A DNA stretch of 64,000 nt from Sporolactobacillus sp. THM19-2 (GCF_004153195.1 NZ_SEMC01000002.1:1-64000); one strand, 5' to 3'. Counted from the stretch's first letter, positions 37,054 to 47,285 are shown. Numbers and translations are program-made. The notes: generated by a model not told the origin, from the sequence alone.

Positions 37054-38079
37054 CTAAGGCATGATATGTTTGATTAAAGGCATTCTCTTCATGAAATAAA
37101 CAGTCAGGGAACTAATAGCAAACACGATCACGGGGTGCACGGTCATATAATATAAAGAAGTATTGTCTACGTGAAAATAGCGATCCAGTTCAATAATCAC
37201 AAAGAAGTGGATGATGTATACGCCAAAACTGGTTGAAGAAATGATTGTGAGCCATCTGGTCAATTTCGGTGTAATCAAGCTGTCCCATTTTATTGATTGG
37301 AACAGGACAAAAACCGCAACAGATAAGAAATAAACAAAAATAGAATTGTATTCAAAAAACAGCTGATTTAACTGTTTTGTGGGTAAACTGAAATAATAAG
37401 TTCCTATAGAAATGGCGATCCCACTGATGAATCCCAACAAATAAATGGTGTACCTCATTTTTTTATTTATACTAAACGTGACCAGGTACCAACCGGTCAG
37501 CACATAACTTAAAAATCCGCCTACAAGTGGTAAAGAGGTATACCATGGAACTGGCTGCTGCGCCATCCCAAAGACTATTGGAATAACTCCGGTTTGTAAT
37601 AGACATAGTACAATAAAGTATTGTATTAACTTCTTATTCTCCTTCTTTGCAATAAGTGACAGAATAGGGATGCAGAGATATATTCCCAAGATAGTGTAAA
37701 AAAACCAAAAGATATTCTGTATATTATTGTAAAGAAATAATTTGGCAATATGCTTGATGGAAAAATCGGGCATCCAGCCTTTGAGATAGTTAAAAACAGC
37801 CCAGATGAAGCTCCATATTAAAAAAGGAATAAGGACACGCTTTATTCTCTTTTTAAAGAAAGTAGACGTGGAGTACCTTTCACGGTACGAAAGCAAATTA
37901 GCTCCACTAAGCATGAAGAAAATAGGAACTGGCCAATGAAAAAAGGATTGAATAAGCAGGCTTTCAAGCCAACTTCTATCTACTCTGAAATTAAAGACTG
38001 TTAAGGTACTATGCAGTACTACAACAAACAGGGCTGAGACACATGCAAGAAGATCCATATATAATACTCTTTTTTTCAT
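37054..38079 (-). CDS. Membrane acyltransferase (acyltransferase 3 family)
   Basis: The protein of about 341 residues has about ten membrane segments. It begins YMDLLACVSALFVVVLHSTL, with the catalytic-type His in the first segment, then FHWPVPIFFMLSGANLLSYR and FFKKRIKRVLIPFLIWSFIW. These are hallmarks of acyltransferase 3 (PF01757, OatA/WecH type). There is no C-terminal SGNH domain. Such proteins move acetyl or succinyl groups onto surface sugars. It sits in locus 2 between Wzx and the YfhO-like protein, so O-acetylation of that glycan is likely but unproven. The second ATG (38079) gives better spacing from GGGAG than the first. Confidence 0.85.
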   Translation of the reverse strand: MKKRVLYMDLLACVSALFVVVLHSTLTVFNFRVDRSWLESLLIQSFFHWPVPIFFMLSGANLLSYRERYSTSTFFKKRIKRVLIPFLIWSFIWAVFNYLKGWMPDFSIKHIAKLFLYNNIQNIFWFFYTILGIYLCIPILSLIAKKENKKLIQYFIVLCLLQTGVIPIVFGMAQQPVPWYTSLPLVGGFLSYVLTGWYLVTFSINKKMRYTIYLLGFISGIAISIGTYYFSLPTKQLNQLFFEYNSIFVYFLSVAVFVLFQSIKWDSLITPKLTRWLTIISSTSFGVYIIHFFVIIELDRYFHVDNTSLYYMTVHPVIVFAISSLTVYFMKRMPLIKHIMP

Positions 38080-38189
38080 CATAATCTCCCTAAACGAGCT
38101 TTAAATATCTCCAATATTTTTTAACACCTGATTTATTATTACTATGCCTTCTGGCTCTTGAACAATAAGCCATTGAATAATCCTGTTAT

Positions 38190-39638
38190 TTATCTGCTGC
38201 CCTTGCTGAATATTTTCTTTGCTGACTCCACAACGAAAGTAAACACTTTAAGATTGGTCCTGCTCTTCAATAGAAAGAGCAGTAAGAAATATACAACTGA
38301 TCCTGCAGCCACCTGAAAAAGGGTTGATCCGATTCCAACTGGCAGATGATTACCTATAAACCAGATGAGGAGAAACATAACGACCGAAGCTACAAGGTAT
38401 TTCCAGAGAGAAGCGACAATTCTTTTTAACTGAATATCTCGCCACACGAACAGCAGTTGTACACCCGTTACTGCAAACTCAGCAATAACCGTAGAAATAG
38501 CTGTTCCTGCAGATTGGAAATTTGGAATCAGAATTAAGTTAAAAATAAAGTTCACGATGGCACCGACTGTGACAGATAATGTAAAAGGACGCATTCTGTT
38601 GAGTGGCATCAGGTATTGGACACCGAGCACATTACTCCAGGCAATGAACAGAATGATTGGACCGATGATACAGATTAACTGACCCGTTGTACTGAACCCG
38701 GGGCCGAAAAACCATGGGGTAAATCCCTGGGCAATACCGATGATTCCAAACATCATCGGCATCGCCATGTATGTAGCAAAATCTAAGGATTTTGTCAGAT
38801 AGTCTTTGACTTTTTCTGTATGTCCCATCGCAAAAGTGTTTGAAACTCTGGGCAACATAACGACTCCCGTTGCTGTAACAACTGCGAGAATCATTTTTAT
38901 TATTTTATCCGCATTATCAAAAAAGCCGACTTCGTTTGTAGTTGAAAGTGTACCGAGCATTGTTTTGTTCAGCACGGCATAGATCTGGATGGCAACCTGC
39001 GGCAGGAACAAAGTCATGGCAGGCATAAAATGTTTTTTAATGTCCCGCCACCTGATCTTCACCCTATTTACACTATCAGACAAATGGATATACATCGTCA
39101 GCTGCCCGAGCAGTTCTGTTAATGACAGGGCCAGTACATATTTCCATAAATCATCGGATGTTTGAACAAATACAAAAATGCTGGCTATCCCGATAAATTT
39201 CACAACTATATTTCTGAGCACAATCTTTTTAAAGTTCTCCAGCCCCATAAACAGCCAGGTGATATCCACGGCAGCCGAAATAATGTATATTGACTGAATC
39301 AGGAAAATCACCTGAAACCTGTCTATAAAGAGCAGGAATACGAGAAATGCGCTATAGGACAGAGCTGCTGTCAAAATTTTCAGAGCCATGATGCCCCAAA
39401 AAGTTTTGCTTAATTGATCCCTGTTATCTCTGACGTATGCTACGGACCGATTTCCATACATGGATATCCCAATTGTTCCAAACAGAATAAAATATTGAAT
39501 GATGGAATTCGTGTAAGCATTTATACCCACCCCATTACTGCCCAGTACCCGCGAAATATACGGAACGGTGATTAATGGTGTGATGAGCACAAAAACCTGG
39601 TAAATAACATTGTAAATAAAATTTTTCGCAACACTCAT
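38190..39638 (-). CDS. wzx: Wzx-type polysaccharide flippase of locus 2
   Basis: The 482-residue membrane protein has about 14 segments. It begins VAKNFIYNVIYQVFVLITPL, then TVPYISRVLGSNGVGINAYT and ISMYGNRSVAYVRDN, which are typical of the RfbX/CpsU branch of polysaccharide flippases. It would translocate the galactofuranose-containing lipid-linked unit of locus 2. It starts a few bases after glf. It is unlike the locus 1 flippase in sequence, so the two are not recent duplicates. Confidence 0.9.
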   Translation of the reverse strand: MSVAKNFIYNVIYQVFVLITPLITVPYISRVLGSNGVGINAYTNSIIQYFILFGTIGISMYGNRSVAYVRDNRDQLSKTFWGIMALKILTAALSYSAFLVFLLFIDRFQVIFLIQSIYIISAAVDITWLFMGLENFKKIVLRNIVVKFIGIASIFVFVQTSDDLWKYVLALSLTELLGQLTMYIHLSDSVNRVKIRWRDIKKHFMPAMTLFLPQVAIQIYAVLNKTMLGTLSTTNEVGFFDNADKIIKMILAVVTATGVVMLPRVSNTFAMGHTEKVKDYLTKSLDFATYMAMPMMFGIIGIAQGFTPWFFGPGFSTTGQLICIIGPIILFIAWSNVLGVQYLMPLNRMRPFTLSVTVGAIVNFIFNLILIPNFQSAGTAISTVIAEFAVTGVQLLFVWRDIQLKRIVASLWKYLVASVVMFLLIWFIGNHLPVGIGSTLFQVAAGSVVYFLLLFLLKSRTNLKVFTFVVESAKKIFSKGSR

Positions 39639-39641
39639 GGA

Positions 39642-40763
39642 TCAACACGAAGCCTTTTCATCAAATTCCCTTGCCACTGCCGCTAACGAAGCCGCGATCA
39701 CCTGATGCATATCGTAGTACTGATACATGCCTAATCTTCCGCCAAAAAGAACGTTTGGCGTCCGATCTGCCAGCTTCTTATATTTCCTGTACAAAGCATT
39801 ATTTTTTTCATCATTCATGGGATAATAGGGTTCATCACCCCTTTCCCAATTTAATGGGAATTCTCGTGTGATTACTGTCTTGGGCTGGTCGCCAAATTCA
39901 AAATGCTTATGCTCAATAATCCGAGTATAAGGCGTTTCAGCGTCTGTATAATTCACCACAGCATTTCCCTGAAAATTGTGCTGATTCAGTACCTCAGTTT
40001 CAAACTTTAAACTTCTGTATTCAAGTGTTCCAAACTGATAATTGAAGAACTGATCAATCATTCCAGTATAAATGATTTTAGGGTAACGCCTGAGATATTC
40101 ATCTTTTCGGCTGAAGAAATCCGTGTTTAATTCTACATCAATCAGGTCACTGCTTAACATCTTATCAATGATTTGTGTATAGCCTCCAATAGGAATACCC
40201 TGGTATTTATCATTAAAGTAATTATTATCGTATGTAAACCGGACAGGCAGTCGCCTGATAATGAAAGGCGGCAGCTCGGTGGCTTTCCTGCCCCATTGTT
40301 TCTCTGTATATCCCTTAATTAATTTCAGATACACATCCGTTCCGATTAATGAGATGGCCTGTTCTTCAAGGTTCGTCGGTTTACCCAAATGTGCTTCAGC
40401 TTTCTGCTGCTCTATTTTTTCTCTGGCTTCCTCCGGAGTAACTACACCCCATAGTTTATTGAACGTATTCATATTAAAGGGAAGATTATATATTTCTCCC
40501 TTATAGTTCGCTATCGGGCTGTTGGTGTAACGGTTGAACTCTGCAAATTGATTCACGTAGCCCCAGATTTTCTTGTTGTTTGTATGAAAGATGTGGGCAC
40601 CATACTTATGTACATTGATCCCTTCAATTTTCTCTGTGTAGATATTTCCGCCAATGTGGGAGCGTTTATCAATGACTTTAACTCTTTTTCCTCTTTTTGC
40701 CGCTTCACAGGCAAAAGTACTGCCGAACAGCCCGGATCCTACAATCAGATAATCATAATTCAC
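39642..40763 (-). CDS. glf: UDP-galactopyranose mutase
   Basis: The 373-residue flavoprotein begins YDYLIVGSGLFGSTFACEAA (FAD Rossmann motif) and IDKRSHIGGNIYTE. It continues with VHKYGAHIFHTNNKKIWGYV, ITEKQWGRK-like GYTEKQWGRKATELP, and the C-terminal FGGRLGMYQYYDMHQVI. All are diagnostic of Glf. The enzyme makes UDP-galactofuranose from UDP-galactopyranose. The GTG start overlaps the stop codon of the previous gene by one base and is preceded by GGAGGT. Its presence shows that locus 2 builds a galactofuranose-containing glycan. Confidence 0.95.
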   Translation of the reverse strand: MNYDYLIVGSGLFGSTFACEAAKRGKRVKVIDKRSHIGGNIYTEKIEGINVHKYGAHIFHTNNKKIWGYVNQFAEFNRYTNSPIANYKGEIYNLPFNMNTFNKLWGVVTPEEAREKIEQQKAEAHLGKPTNLEEQAISLIGTDVYLKLIKGYTEKQWGRKATELPPFIIRRLPVRFTYDNNYFNDKYQGIPIGGYTQIIDKMLSSDLIDVELNTDFFSRKDEYLRRYPKIIYTGMIDQFFNYQFGTLEYRSLKFETEVLNQHNFQGNAVVNYTDAETPYTRIIEHKHFEFGDQPKTVITREFPLNWERGDEPYYPMNDEKNNALYRKYKKLADRTPNVLFGGRLGMYQYYDMHQVIAASLAAVAREFDEKASC

Positions 40764-41830
40764 TACTGTTTTACCTCCAGTATGTCTTTTTCGATGGATT
40801 CTATTGCCCGCTTAAAATAATAACCATGAGTACATCGTTGACTCATTTTGTTCACATTGTTCTTTATCTCTGCATATTTTTCTGAAGACAGTCTGCTTAC
40901 CTGGTCCAGATCCGTCAGACGGTTGATGCAAAATCCAAGTCCATTTTTTTCAACGAAGCCGGAAATGGCTGATTTACTCCAAACGATGACAGGCAGACCC
41001 GCTGCAATATATAAGGATAATTTGTGTGGATTGTTGTATTTTAAATAATCGCCCATCATACCCGTACAGGCATTCAATTCCGGTCCATCCCAGATCAGGC
41101 CATAATCAGCATTCATACAGAAAGGTAAATCATCCGGGTCCTTCTTCCCATAATAGTCAATATGGCACTCCGGAACAACAGCTGTCTTATCAAAATGGGC
41201 ACCATAAAGAGAATAGCGGAGTTGCTTATTGTTCACCTGATGTAATTGATAAAGAAAGCCACTTTTTTCGGTAGCAAGATTCCCAGCATAAGCGATACGA
41301 ATACAATCTGGATCATACCTCTTATTGTTTTTTTCTCTGGACGGATCAATTAAATAATCAAACAGCTCAAGCTCGACTATTTTTGGCGTCACACCATTTG
41401 TTTTCAGCCAGCGTGTCATGATTTGATTGTGACTGATAATGTAATCAAATTGGTTAAGAAGTGACAGTTCTTCATCTTTTTCATCGGGATGGTATCTCAA
41501 GGCTTCGATATCATGAATGATACAAACTGTATGAACAGCAGGTTTCTCTGCTTTCATTTTTTTTATGTATTTTAAAAAAAATACTGGTTTTAAATTCATT
41601 AACGGGTGTTCAGCAATAAAAATGCTTTTTTTATTTTCGAATAAGCGGATTTTATGTAAGTTGTGCAATAGGGAAAACAATTTACTGAATTTTGAACGAC
41701 CTTTATACAGCCAGACATAGTCCACATCAGAATATTGCTTTATTATTGAATAGATATCGTTCCGTGCTTTCGATCCTGCATTATATCTGTAGATGTTTGC
41801 TGTATTTTGCACAAGGAATAACTTTTTCAT
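40763..41830 (-). CDS. Galactofuranosyltransferase-like glycosyltransferase
   Basis: The protein of about 355 residues begins MKKLFLVQNTANIYRYNAGS, then KARNDIYSIIKQ. It has VCIIHDIEALRYHPDEKDEE, FDYIISHNQIMTRWLKTNGV, IAYAGNLATEKSGFLYQ, and DYLKYNNPHKLSLYIAAGLP near the end. This pattern is that of WbbI-like beta-1,6-galactofuranosyltransferases and related sugar transferases. Immediate coupling to glf strengthens the assignment. A GGGGGAC site eight bases before the ATG at 41830 is preferred over an upstream in-frame codon. The acceptor is unknown. Confidence 0.8.
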   Translation of the reverse strand: MKKLFLVQNTANIYRYNAGSKARNDIYSIIKQYSDVDYVWLYKGRSKFSKLFSLLHNLHKIRLFENKKSIFIAEHPLMNLKPVFFLKYIKKMKAEKPAVHTVCIIHDIEALRYHPDEKDEELSLLNQFDYIISHNQIMTRWLKTNGVTPKIVELELFDYLIDPSREKNNKRYDPDCIRIAYAGNLATEKSGFLYQLHQVNNKQLRYSLYGAHFDKTAVVPECHIDYYGKKDPDDLPFCMNADYGLIWDGPELNACTGMMGDYLKYNNPHKLSLYIAAGLPVIVWSKSAISGFVEKNGLGFCINRLTDLDQVSRLSSEKYAEIKNNVNKMSQRCTHGYYFKRAIESIEKDILEVKQ

Positions 41831-41891
41831 GAATGAATGTCCCCCAGGAGTTACGAACATTTTTTGATTAACATCTTCACAATTCCAGCGA

Positions 41892-42914
41892 TTATTTAAC
41901 TTTATACAAGTATTTTAACAACAGAAAGATGCTCTTTCGACGGGTATTCATAAATATTAGTTTCCTGATTTTCTCCCTCATTGAACCTGTTAAAGCCCTA
42001 AAGCTTATATTATTCAATGTTTTCTTAATTGGAGGCTCATTAATAAATGAATGTATTGTTTGTTTTTTTTCATTTTCATTCATTGGACAATCTTTATGGA
42101 AAACACTTTTCACTCCGTAAATTAATGTCACAATCCATTCATTATAAAGTAAATCCCTGAATTGATCCTGATATCCCCAACTCCTGATTAGTGTATCCAA
42201 CTTCTGTGTTTCTTTAAATCTGATGTGAAAGTAGTCAGGCCGATATTTATTAGCAGCTGAATCTGGTCTCTGGACAATATAGTGATAATAAATTTTCTTA
42301 TTCAGGCAAACCCGATCCAGGTTCTGATAAACAGAAAGGTTGAAGCGCGTATCTTCACCCATTGAGATATTCTCAAATTCGTACCTGTTCCCTACTAAAT
42401 ATGATCTCCTGTACAATTTGTTCCAAAGTGTATACATAATACTTAATGAGAAAAGCTCTTCAAAACGTAAGCGAAATGCCTGTTTGGACTTAAGAAATTC
42501 ATTTTTTAGAGGGATCCGCTCCTTTCTGCGGACTTGTGTTTTATTTAGTTTTTCATCGTAATACCCAAAAATCACAAGATTTGCATCGTTATCATTGAGC
42601 AACTTTACATTATCTTCAAGTAATTGTGGATCCAAATAGTCATCAGAGTCGCAGAAATAAACATATTTTCCCTTTGATTCTGCCAGGCCTTTATTTCGCG
42701 AATTCCCCACACCACTATTGTTTTGATGAATAACTCTGATTCGAGCATCCTTCCGGGCATATGCATCACAGATTGCCCCGGACTTATCAGGAGAACCATC
42801 ATCAATCAAAATCAGCTCAAAGTCGTTAAATGTCTGATTTAAGATACTGTCCACACACTTGGGAAGATATTTTTCCACCCTATATACAGGAACAATAACG
42901 CTGACTTCAACCAT
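41892..42914 (-). CDS. GT2-family glycosyltransferase
   Basis: The 340-residue protein has VSVIVPVYRVEKYLPKCVDS, then FELILIDDGSPDKSG, NNSGVGNSRNKGLAESKGKY and VYFCDSDDYLDPQLLEDN. These are the standard GT2 nucleotide and DxD motifs of capsule glycosyltransferases (EpsJ/CpsI-like). The C-terminal 100 residues are basic and may attach to the membrane. The start lies just past the stop of the wzy gene (ATG after GGATGAG), so translation is coupled. Its sugar is unknown. Confidence 0.88.
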   Translation of the reverse strand: MVEVSVIVPVYRVEKYLPKCVDSILNQTFNDFELILIDDGSPDKSGAICDAYARKDARIRVIHQNNSGVGNSRNKGLAESKGKYVYFCDSDDYLDPQLLEDNVKLLNDNDANLVIFGYYDEKLNKTQVRRKERIPLKNEFLKSKQAFRLRFEELFSLSIMYTLWNKLYRRSYLVGNRYEFENISMGEDTRFNLSVYQNLDRVCLNKKIYYHYIVQRPDSAANKYRPDYFHIRFKETQKLDTLIRSWGYQDQFRDLLYNEWIVTLIYGVKSVFHKDCPMNENEKKQTIHSFINEPPIKKTLNNISFRALTGSMREKIRKLIFMNTRRKSIFLLLKYLYKVK

Positions 42915-42915
42915 C

Positions 42916-44124
42916 TCATCCTAACTCCTTTTTCTTGGGTTGAATAAGTGGATTATTGATGACAAACTGACTCCATATGTTTCTTCCATTAAATGGTAAA
43001 AGGATGAATAATAGAATCGACGGCGGATAAATAAACAAATTGTACGCGTATCTTTCAAAGACACCGTATAGTAAACCAACAACTACAATTGACAGCTCAA
43101 TCATCATATCTCTTCTGGCAAATAGAGTACTCTTTACGGCAACAAATAAGAAGGCAATGAAAAGCACAAGAATACCATGCTGAATCAGTATTCTTAAGTA
43201 TGCCGAATCTACTACCCAATGCTCCATCCAATTTGTCTTTGGATTCATGATTTCAATGCTAAGTGGCATCGGTTGTCCGAATATACTGATTCCATATTTT
43301 TCTATATAATAGTGACCCTGAATTAATCTATTGGCTAACACATCATTAAGTAAATTATAAAATTTACTGTCTTTATATAGAATCGCAGGAAGGACTCCTA
43401 AGATAAAAGTTATCGGAACAGACAACAATAAAGTTATCTTTGCATAAGATTTTTGTAGTAGCTCTGTTTTTTCATTTAATACGAACAATATGATAAATAA
43501 GATTGTACATATAAGTGAGGTTCTTGAGAAAGTGATAAAATATGTTCCTATATTCAACAACCCTAAAATTGTTAGATGAAACCATCTGATCTTCTTAGAG
43601 AATAGATACAGAATTTCAATGGTAACACACATCATAATAAGTCCAAGAATATTTGGGTGAGAAAAACCTAATGATTGTCTAAGAATGCCATCTCTATTCA
43701 AAGTGGTATTCGGAATAATTTTCAGGAAAAAGCTTACTGATGTAACGATTATTAAAATAACCTGAAGAACAAGAGAAATTTTTAGCAGTTTCTTTACATC
43801 AACAGCACCCATTGCAGTTGTAAAAATAAGAGCATATAGTAATGTATAATCGAGGTTGACCTGTCCAGGAGCAGAAAAAATCTTGTAGTAGAAAATGGTT
43901 CCTATGATAATCATCGATACAGACGCAAAAGAAATAATTCGAACTAAATTAAATGATTCACTAAATACAAATGCTAACATTGCAAATCCGAATCCAATCA
44001 CAATCATATAATTTGAAAGTGGTATTAATTCCTGAAAATTCGTTAAGTAAAAGAGAAAATAAGCTGACAACGTAATAAATGATATGTATATTAATAATGG
44101 GTGTAAGTTCTTTCGTGAAATCAT
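42916..44124 (-). CDS. wzy: Wzy-type polysaccharide polymerase of locus 2
   Basis: An integral membrane protein of about 402 residues with about 11-12 hydrophobic segments. It has LGFSHPNILGLIMMCVTIEI in the middle and an extracytoplasmic loop with WVVDSAYLRILIQHGILVLF. HPN and DSAYLRxLxxxG motifs mark O-antigen ligase/polymerase proteins of Gram-positive EPS loci. The upstream in-frame GTG lies in the ribosome site, so the ATG at 44124 is chosen (GAGGTG six bases before). It should polymerise the locus 2 repeat unit. Confidence 0.83.
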   Translation of the reverse strand: MISRKNLHPLLIYISFITLSAYFLFYLTNFQELIPLSNYMIVIGFGFAMLAFVFSESFNLVRIISFASVSMIIIGTIFYYKIFSAPGQVNLDYTLLYALIFTTAMGAVDVKKLLKISLVLQVILIIVTSVSFFLKIIPNTTLNRDGILRQSLGFSHPNILGLIMMCVTIEILYLFSKKIRWFHLTILGLLNIGTYFITFSRTSLICTILFIILFVLNEKTELLQKSYAKITLLLSVPITFILGVLPAILYKDSKFYNLLNDVLANRLIQGHYYIEKYGISIFGQPMPLSIEIMNPKTNWMEHWVVDSAYLRILIQHGILVLFIAFLFVAVKSTLFARRDMMIELSIVVVGLLYGVFERYAYNLFIYPPSILLFILLPFNGRNIWSQFVINNPLIQPKKKELG

Positions 44125-44151
44125 TTTTTTCACCTCGTTATTTATTCTTTC

Positions 44152-45219
44152 TCAATTGTTCCACTGATAATCAATTCTACTTAATGCATTGTAAAAGTTT
44201 GTATAATAGTGTCCAACGTAAAATTTTTTGATCGACTTCTGGATCTCCACAGGATCAGGTAATTCCTTATGATTTATCAAATTCTGCAGTAACTTCTGAA
44301 GATCATTTAAATGTCCGGATTTATATAACCTTCCGTTTTTCCCTTCTTGAATGAGGTCCCTTGGGCCTGTCTCACAATCTGAACTAATACAATAAACTCC
44401 TCTTGAGATCGCCTCAGCAAGAACCATTGGTAAACCTTCATAAGCAGATGTTAATATGAGCGCTGTAACTTCCTTCATCTGATCCCAGGGGTCCGCAACA
44501 TACCCGTGCCACTTAATTTTATCATTTATATGTAGTTGATCAGCATACCTCTGACACAAGGGCAAGTCCTGACCGTCTCCGTATACCTCAAGAATCCAAT
44601 CCCCATTCAATCTTGATAATGACTCCAGTAAATCCTTTAAACGTTTTTGGCCTTCAAACTCGATTCTTCCCGCATAGAGAAAAATAGTATTCGACGTCGG
44701 CCTGGGGATAATCTGTTCAGAAGGTTTAAGCGGATTATAGATCGTAAAGATCCTTTCTTGAGGTATGTACAGTTCGCGTAATTGACGGGCAATTCCGGAA
44801 CTGATCGCCAGGTGATAGTCTGCTTTAGGAACTAAACCCGTTCGAACTTTACTACTTTTCAACGAGAAATGAATCCATGAGACGATAGGGTATTTCCCGC
44901 GTGTTAATTTTCTTACGACGTTTACCAGTAAACAAATCATCGGATCCAGGCTGATAATCATATCCGGTCTTTCGTTATGTATGTATCTGAGCAGAGAGAA
45001 GAAATAAATCATATTACGAAGGATGATATTTCTGCTAAAGTGGGACTCCTGGTAAGGGAGTCCTTGCAGCCAGGCTTTATCCAGTGAACCTCCCAATACA
45101 AAAATATACGGCTCATACCCGGCTTTCTTTTTTATCATGAGTTGCACTACTGTTCTTAAAACAGTTTCTGTCCCCCCTTTTCCTGATATATGGGGAGCGA
45201 TAAAAGCGATCTTTTTCAT
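44152..45219 (-). CDS. GT4-family glycosyltransferase
   Basis: The 355-residue protein begins MKKIAFIAPHISGKGGTETV (the GGTE loop of GT4 donors and acceptors). Then come RPDMIISLDPMICLL, IFLYAGRIEFEGQKRLKDLL and the EX7E segment SAYEGLPMVLAEAISRGVYC, with SDCETGPRDLIQEGKNGRLY. This resembles the GT4 enzymes of LPS and capsule pathways. AGGAG lies eight bases before the ATG. It is likely to add one sugar of the locus 2 unit; the donor is not predictable. Confidence 0.87.
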   Translation of the reverse strand: MKKIAFIAPHISGKGGTETVLRTVVQLMIKKKAGYEPYIFVLGGSLDKAWLQGLPYQESHFSRNIILRNMIYFFSLLRYIHNERPDMIISLDPMICLLVNVVRKLTRGKYPIVSWIHFSLKSSKVRTGLVPKADYHLAISSGIARQLRELYIPQERIFTIYNPLKPSEQIIPRPTSNTIFLYAGRIEFEGQKRLKDLLESLSRLNGDWILEVYGDGQDLPLCQRYADQLHINDKIKWHGYVADPWDQMKEVTALILTSAYEGLPMVLAEAISRGVYCISSDCETGPRDLIQEGKNGRLYKSGHLNDLQKLLQNLINHKELPDPVEIQKSIKKFYVGHYYTNFYNALSRIDYQWNN

Positions 45220-45249
45220 ATGTTTTCTCCTATCAGCGCTCGATCATCA

Positions 45250-46377
45250 TCACTTTAAACTGCAATAATATTTTTCTAAAAATTCGGCTGTCTCCCTCGC
45301 ACTGTACCCATGTGATGCAATTTCATCGATGTGGCTTGTCCTGTTGTATTTATCTGTGATTCGCATAATTTCTTTCGCCCAGTATTCAGGCGTTTCACTC
45401 AGATTCATTTGATGCACCTGATCCGTTACATAGGCTTCATGAGGTATCCGTTCTGACACAAAACAAGGTAATCCACTCGCCTGCGCTTCCACCAGAACGA
45501 TGCCCAGTCCTTCAAACAGTGAAGGAAAGACAAAAGCATCAAACGCCTGCATCAAATCGGGGATATCACTTCTGATACCCAGAAAATGTACTGACCCGGT
45601 CAGATTCTTTGCCTCAACAACTTGTTTCATTTCATCGATCAGAGAGCCCTGGCCAACAAGCAAAAGAACAGAATTTTCCCGCTTTCTGTGCACTTTTTCA
45701 AATATATCAAGAAGCTGCCGATGATTTTTTCTTTCTTCGAACACTCCAATATGTCCTATGACAAACTTGTCTGTCAAATTCAGTTTCTTACGCATCTGTT
45801 CCCGGATCCGGGGATTAAATTCAAATTGTTCAAGATCAATACCATTTTTTATAATTGTCACTTTATTTTTTTTAAATAACCCAGGATTATAAAACCATTT
45901 GGCAGCTTCAACTGAACAGGCAAAGAACCCGGTACCTGTTTTTTGTATAATCTTTTTCCCAATGTTGTGAAGTAGAAGTAATGCTATTGTCACTATTTTA
46001 TGAGAGGATTCTGAACTAAAGTAAGTGTTATGCGAATGTAAGATAATATTTTTGATACCGTATTTCTTCGCATAAAGAATGGGGAGAAAATTCCAAAGCG
46101 CAGAATAATGAAAATGAATCACATCATAATGATTGCCAATCCGGGATAGTAATTTTTTCCATTGCTTAATATGGATGACTAAATCTTTGTTTGCCGGCGT
46201 AATATTGTACATTTTCCAGCCAAACTTTTTTACCCTGTGCAGATAGTCCTCTTTTCCACCAATATTAATGACATCAATGTGTACCTTTTCAGGATTTATC
46301 TTGGGGTAAATATTCATAATGAATTTTGTTAATCCACTTCCATTAAGAAAGTCCCCAACTATTAAAACCCTTTTCAT
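45250..46377 (-). CDS. GT4-family glycosyltransferase (EpsF-like)
   Basis: The protein of about 375 residues starts MKRVLIVGDFLNGSGLTKFI and has DVIHFHYSALWNFLPILYAK, ILHSHNTYFSSESS, KFVIGHIGVFEERKNHRQLL and FEGLGIVLVEAQASGLPCFV with EX7E. The NxGGxE-like start, HSHN and FxxRKNH motifs place it with EpsF/CapM-like capsule glycosyltransferases. The frame extends upstream to 46443, but AAGGAG before the ATG at 46377 fixes the start. It follows the DUF4422 gene. Confidence 0.87.
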   Translation of the reverse strand: MKRVLIVGDFLNGSGLTKFIMNIYPKINPEKVHIDVINIGGKEDYLHRVKKFGWKMYNITPANKDLVIHIKQWKKLLSRIGNHYDVIHFHYSALWNFLPILYAKKYGIKNIILHSHNTYFSSESSHKIVTIALLLLHNIGKKIIQKTGTGFFACSVEAAKWFYNPGLFKKNKVTIIKNGIDLEQFEFNPRIREQMRKKLNLTDKFVIGHIGVFEERKNHRQLLDIFEKVHRKRENSVLLLVGQGSLIDEMKQVVEAKNLTGSVHFLGIRSDIPDLMQAFDAFVFPSLFEGLGIVLVEAQASGLPCFVSERIPHEAYVTDQVHQMNLSETPEYWAKEIMRITDKYNRTSHIDEIASHGYSARETAEFLEKYYCSLK

Positions 46378-46439
46378 AACTGACTCCTTGGACATTTTAT
46401 GAACGGTCAAATCCAATATATTTTTTAGGCGCGTTATGT

Positions 46440-47285
46440 TCACTGCATATTATTAAATTTATACGCTTCAACAGCCTTTTTTTGTTTTGGGATTCTTTCA
46501 GTGTCTGCAGGATCTTCATGATTCGTTGTAAATTTATTCTTAAGAAAACCGAAAATTTTTCTGGGCCAGTTTTGTTTTTCCATAAACATGACCGGCATTT
46601 CCACGTAATGCACAGAGTTAACCGTCAGCCATACATCAAGTAACAACTCACTGATAAAACCGAACACTCTTGCTTCGTATGCCGAATAACCACTGATATC
46701 AATTCTTTTTTCCAGCCGAAAGAGGATATTGAAGAGCCATCTGGAATACACATGAAAAAGGTCTTTTCGCATAATCATCATATTAAACATGTGTGCCGAC
46801 CTTCTGTTCATTACCAAATCAAAGGCCGGTAAATAAGCAGGACAAAAATCAGCTATAATCCTTCTCGTTGCCTCAAGATCACGACTGTAATGTGAATGGT
46901 TATAATGTGATGCCAGCGTTTCGATCCAGTAATGCCTTTTTTTAGGTAAAATGGCATCATAATGGCTTAAAAGCTCTTCAGCTTTTTCGTTAGTCAATAT
47001 CTTATGCTTTTTATCTTTTGTCGGGCCGAGAAATATTCTGTCTGCACAAAAATGCCTGCGATAGTGGGCTAATCCGATGTAATCAGCATCCAGATTCTTC
47101 CACGCCCAGTACATCGCAGTCAATTCACAATAATTGGGATTTTTTCGAGATATATTATCTCCGGTATTATCCCCGGTATATAAATCCTGACTGCTGTATA
47201 CTTTGCCCACCTGCAGGGGCAAATACATTTGATCATCAGGCATGTCATATTCTTTATGCGTTGCAATAACAACTTTAATGCTCAT
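46440..47285 (-). CDS. DUF4422 family protein, probable capsule glycosyltransferase
   Basis: The protein of about 281 residues opens SIKVVIATHKEYDMPDDQMY and contains LTAMYWAWKNLDADYIGLAH with YRRHF, then ILPKKRHYWIETLASHYNHS and RRSAHMFNMMIMRKDLFHVY. These are the fixed signatures of DUF4422 (PF14393). The domain is found in capsule and LPS loci and is thought to be a GT-A-like glycosyltransferase. It is the first modifying gene after the priming transferase and so is a candidate for adding the second sugar (inference). GGAGGAG precedes the ATG at 47285. Confidence 0.88.
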   Translation of the reverse strand: MSIKVVIATHKEYDMPDDQMYLPLQVGKVYSSQDLYTGDNTGDNISRKNPNYCELTAMYWAWKNLDADYIGLAHYRRHFCADRIFLGPTKDKKHKILTNEKAEELLSHYDAILPKKRHYWIETLASHYNHSHYSRDLEATRRIIADFCPAYLPAFDLVMNRRSAHMFNMMIMRKDLFHVYSRWLFNILFRLEKRIDISGYSAYEARVFGFISELLLDVWLTVNSVHYVEMPVMFMEKQNWPRKIFGFLKNKFTTNHEDPADTERIPKQKKAVEAYKFNNMQ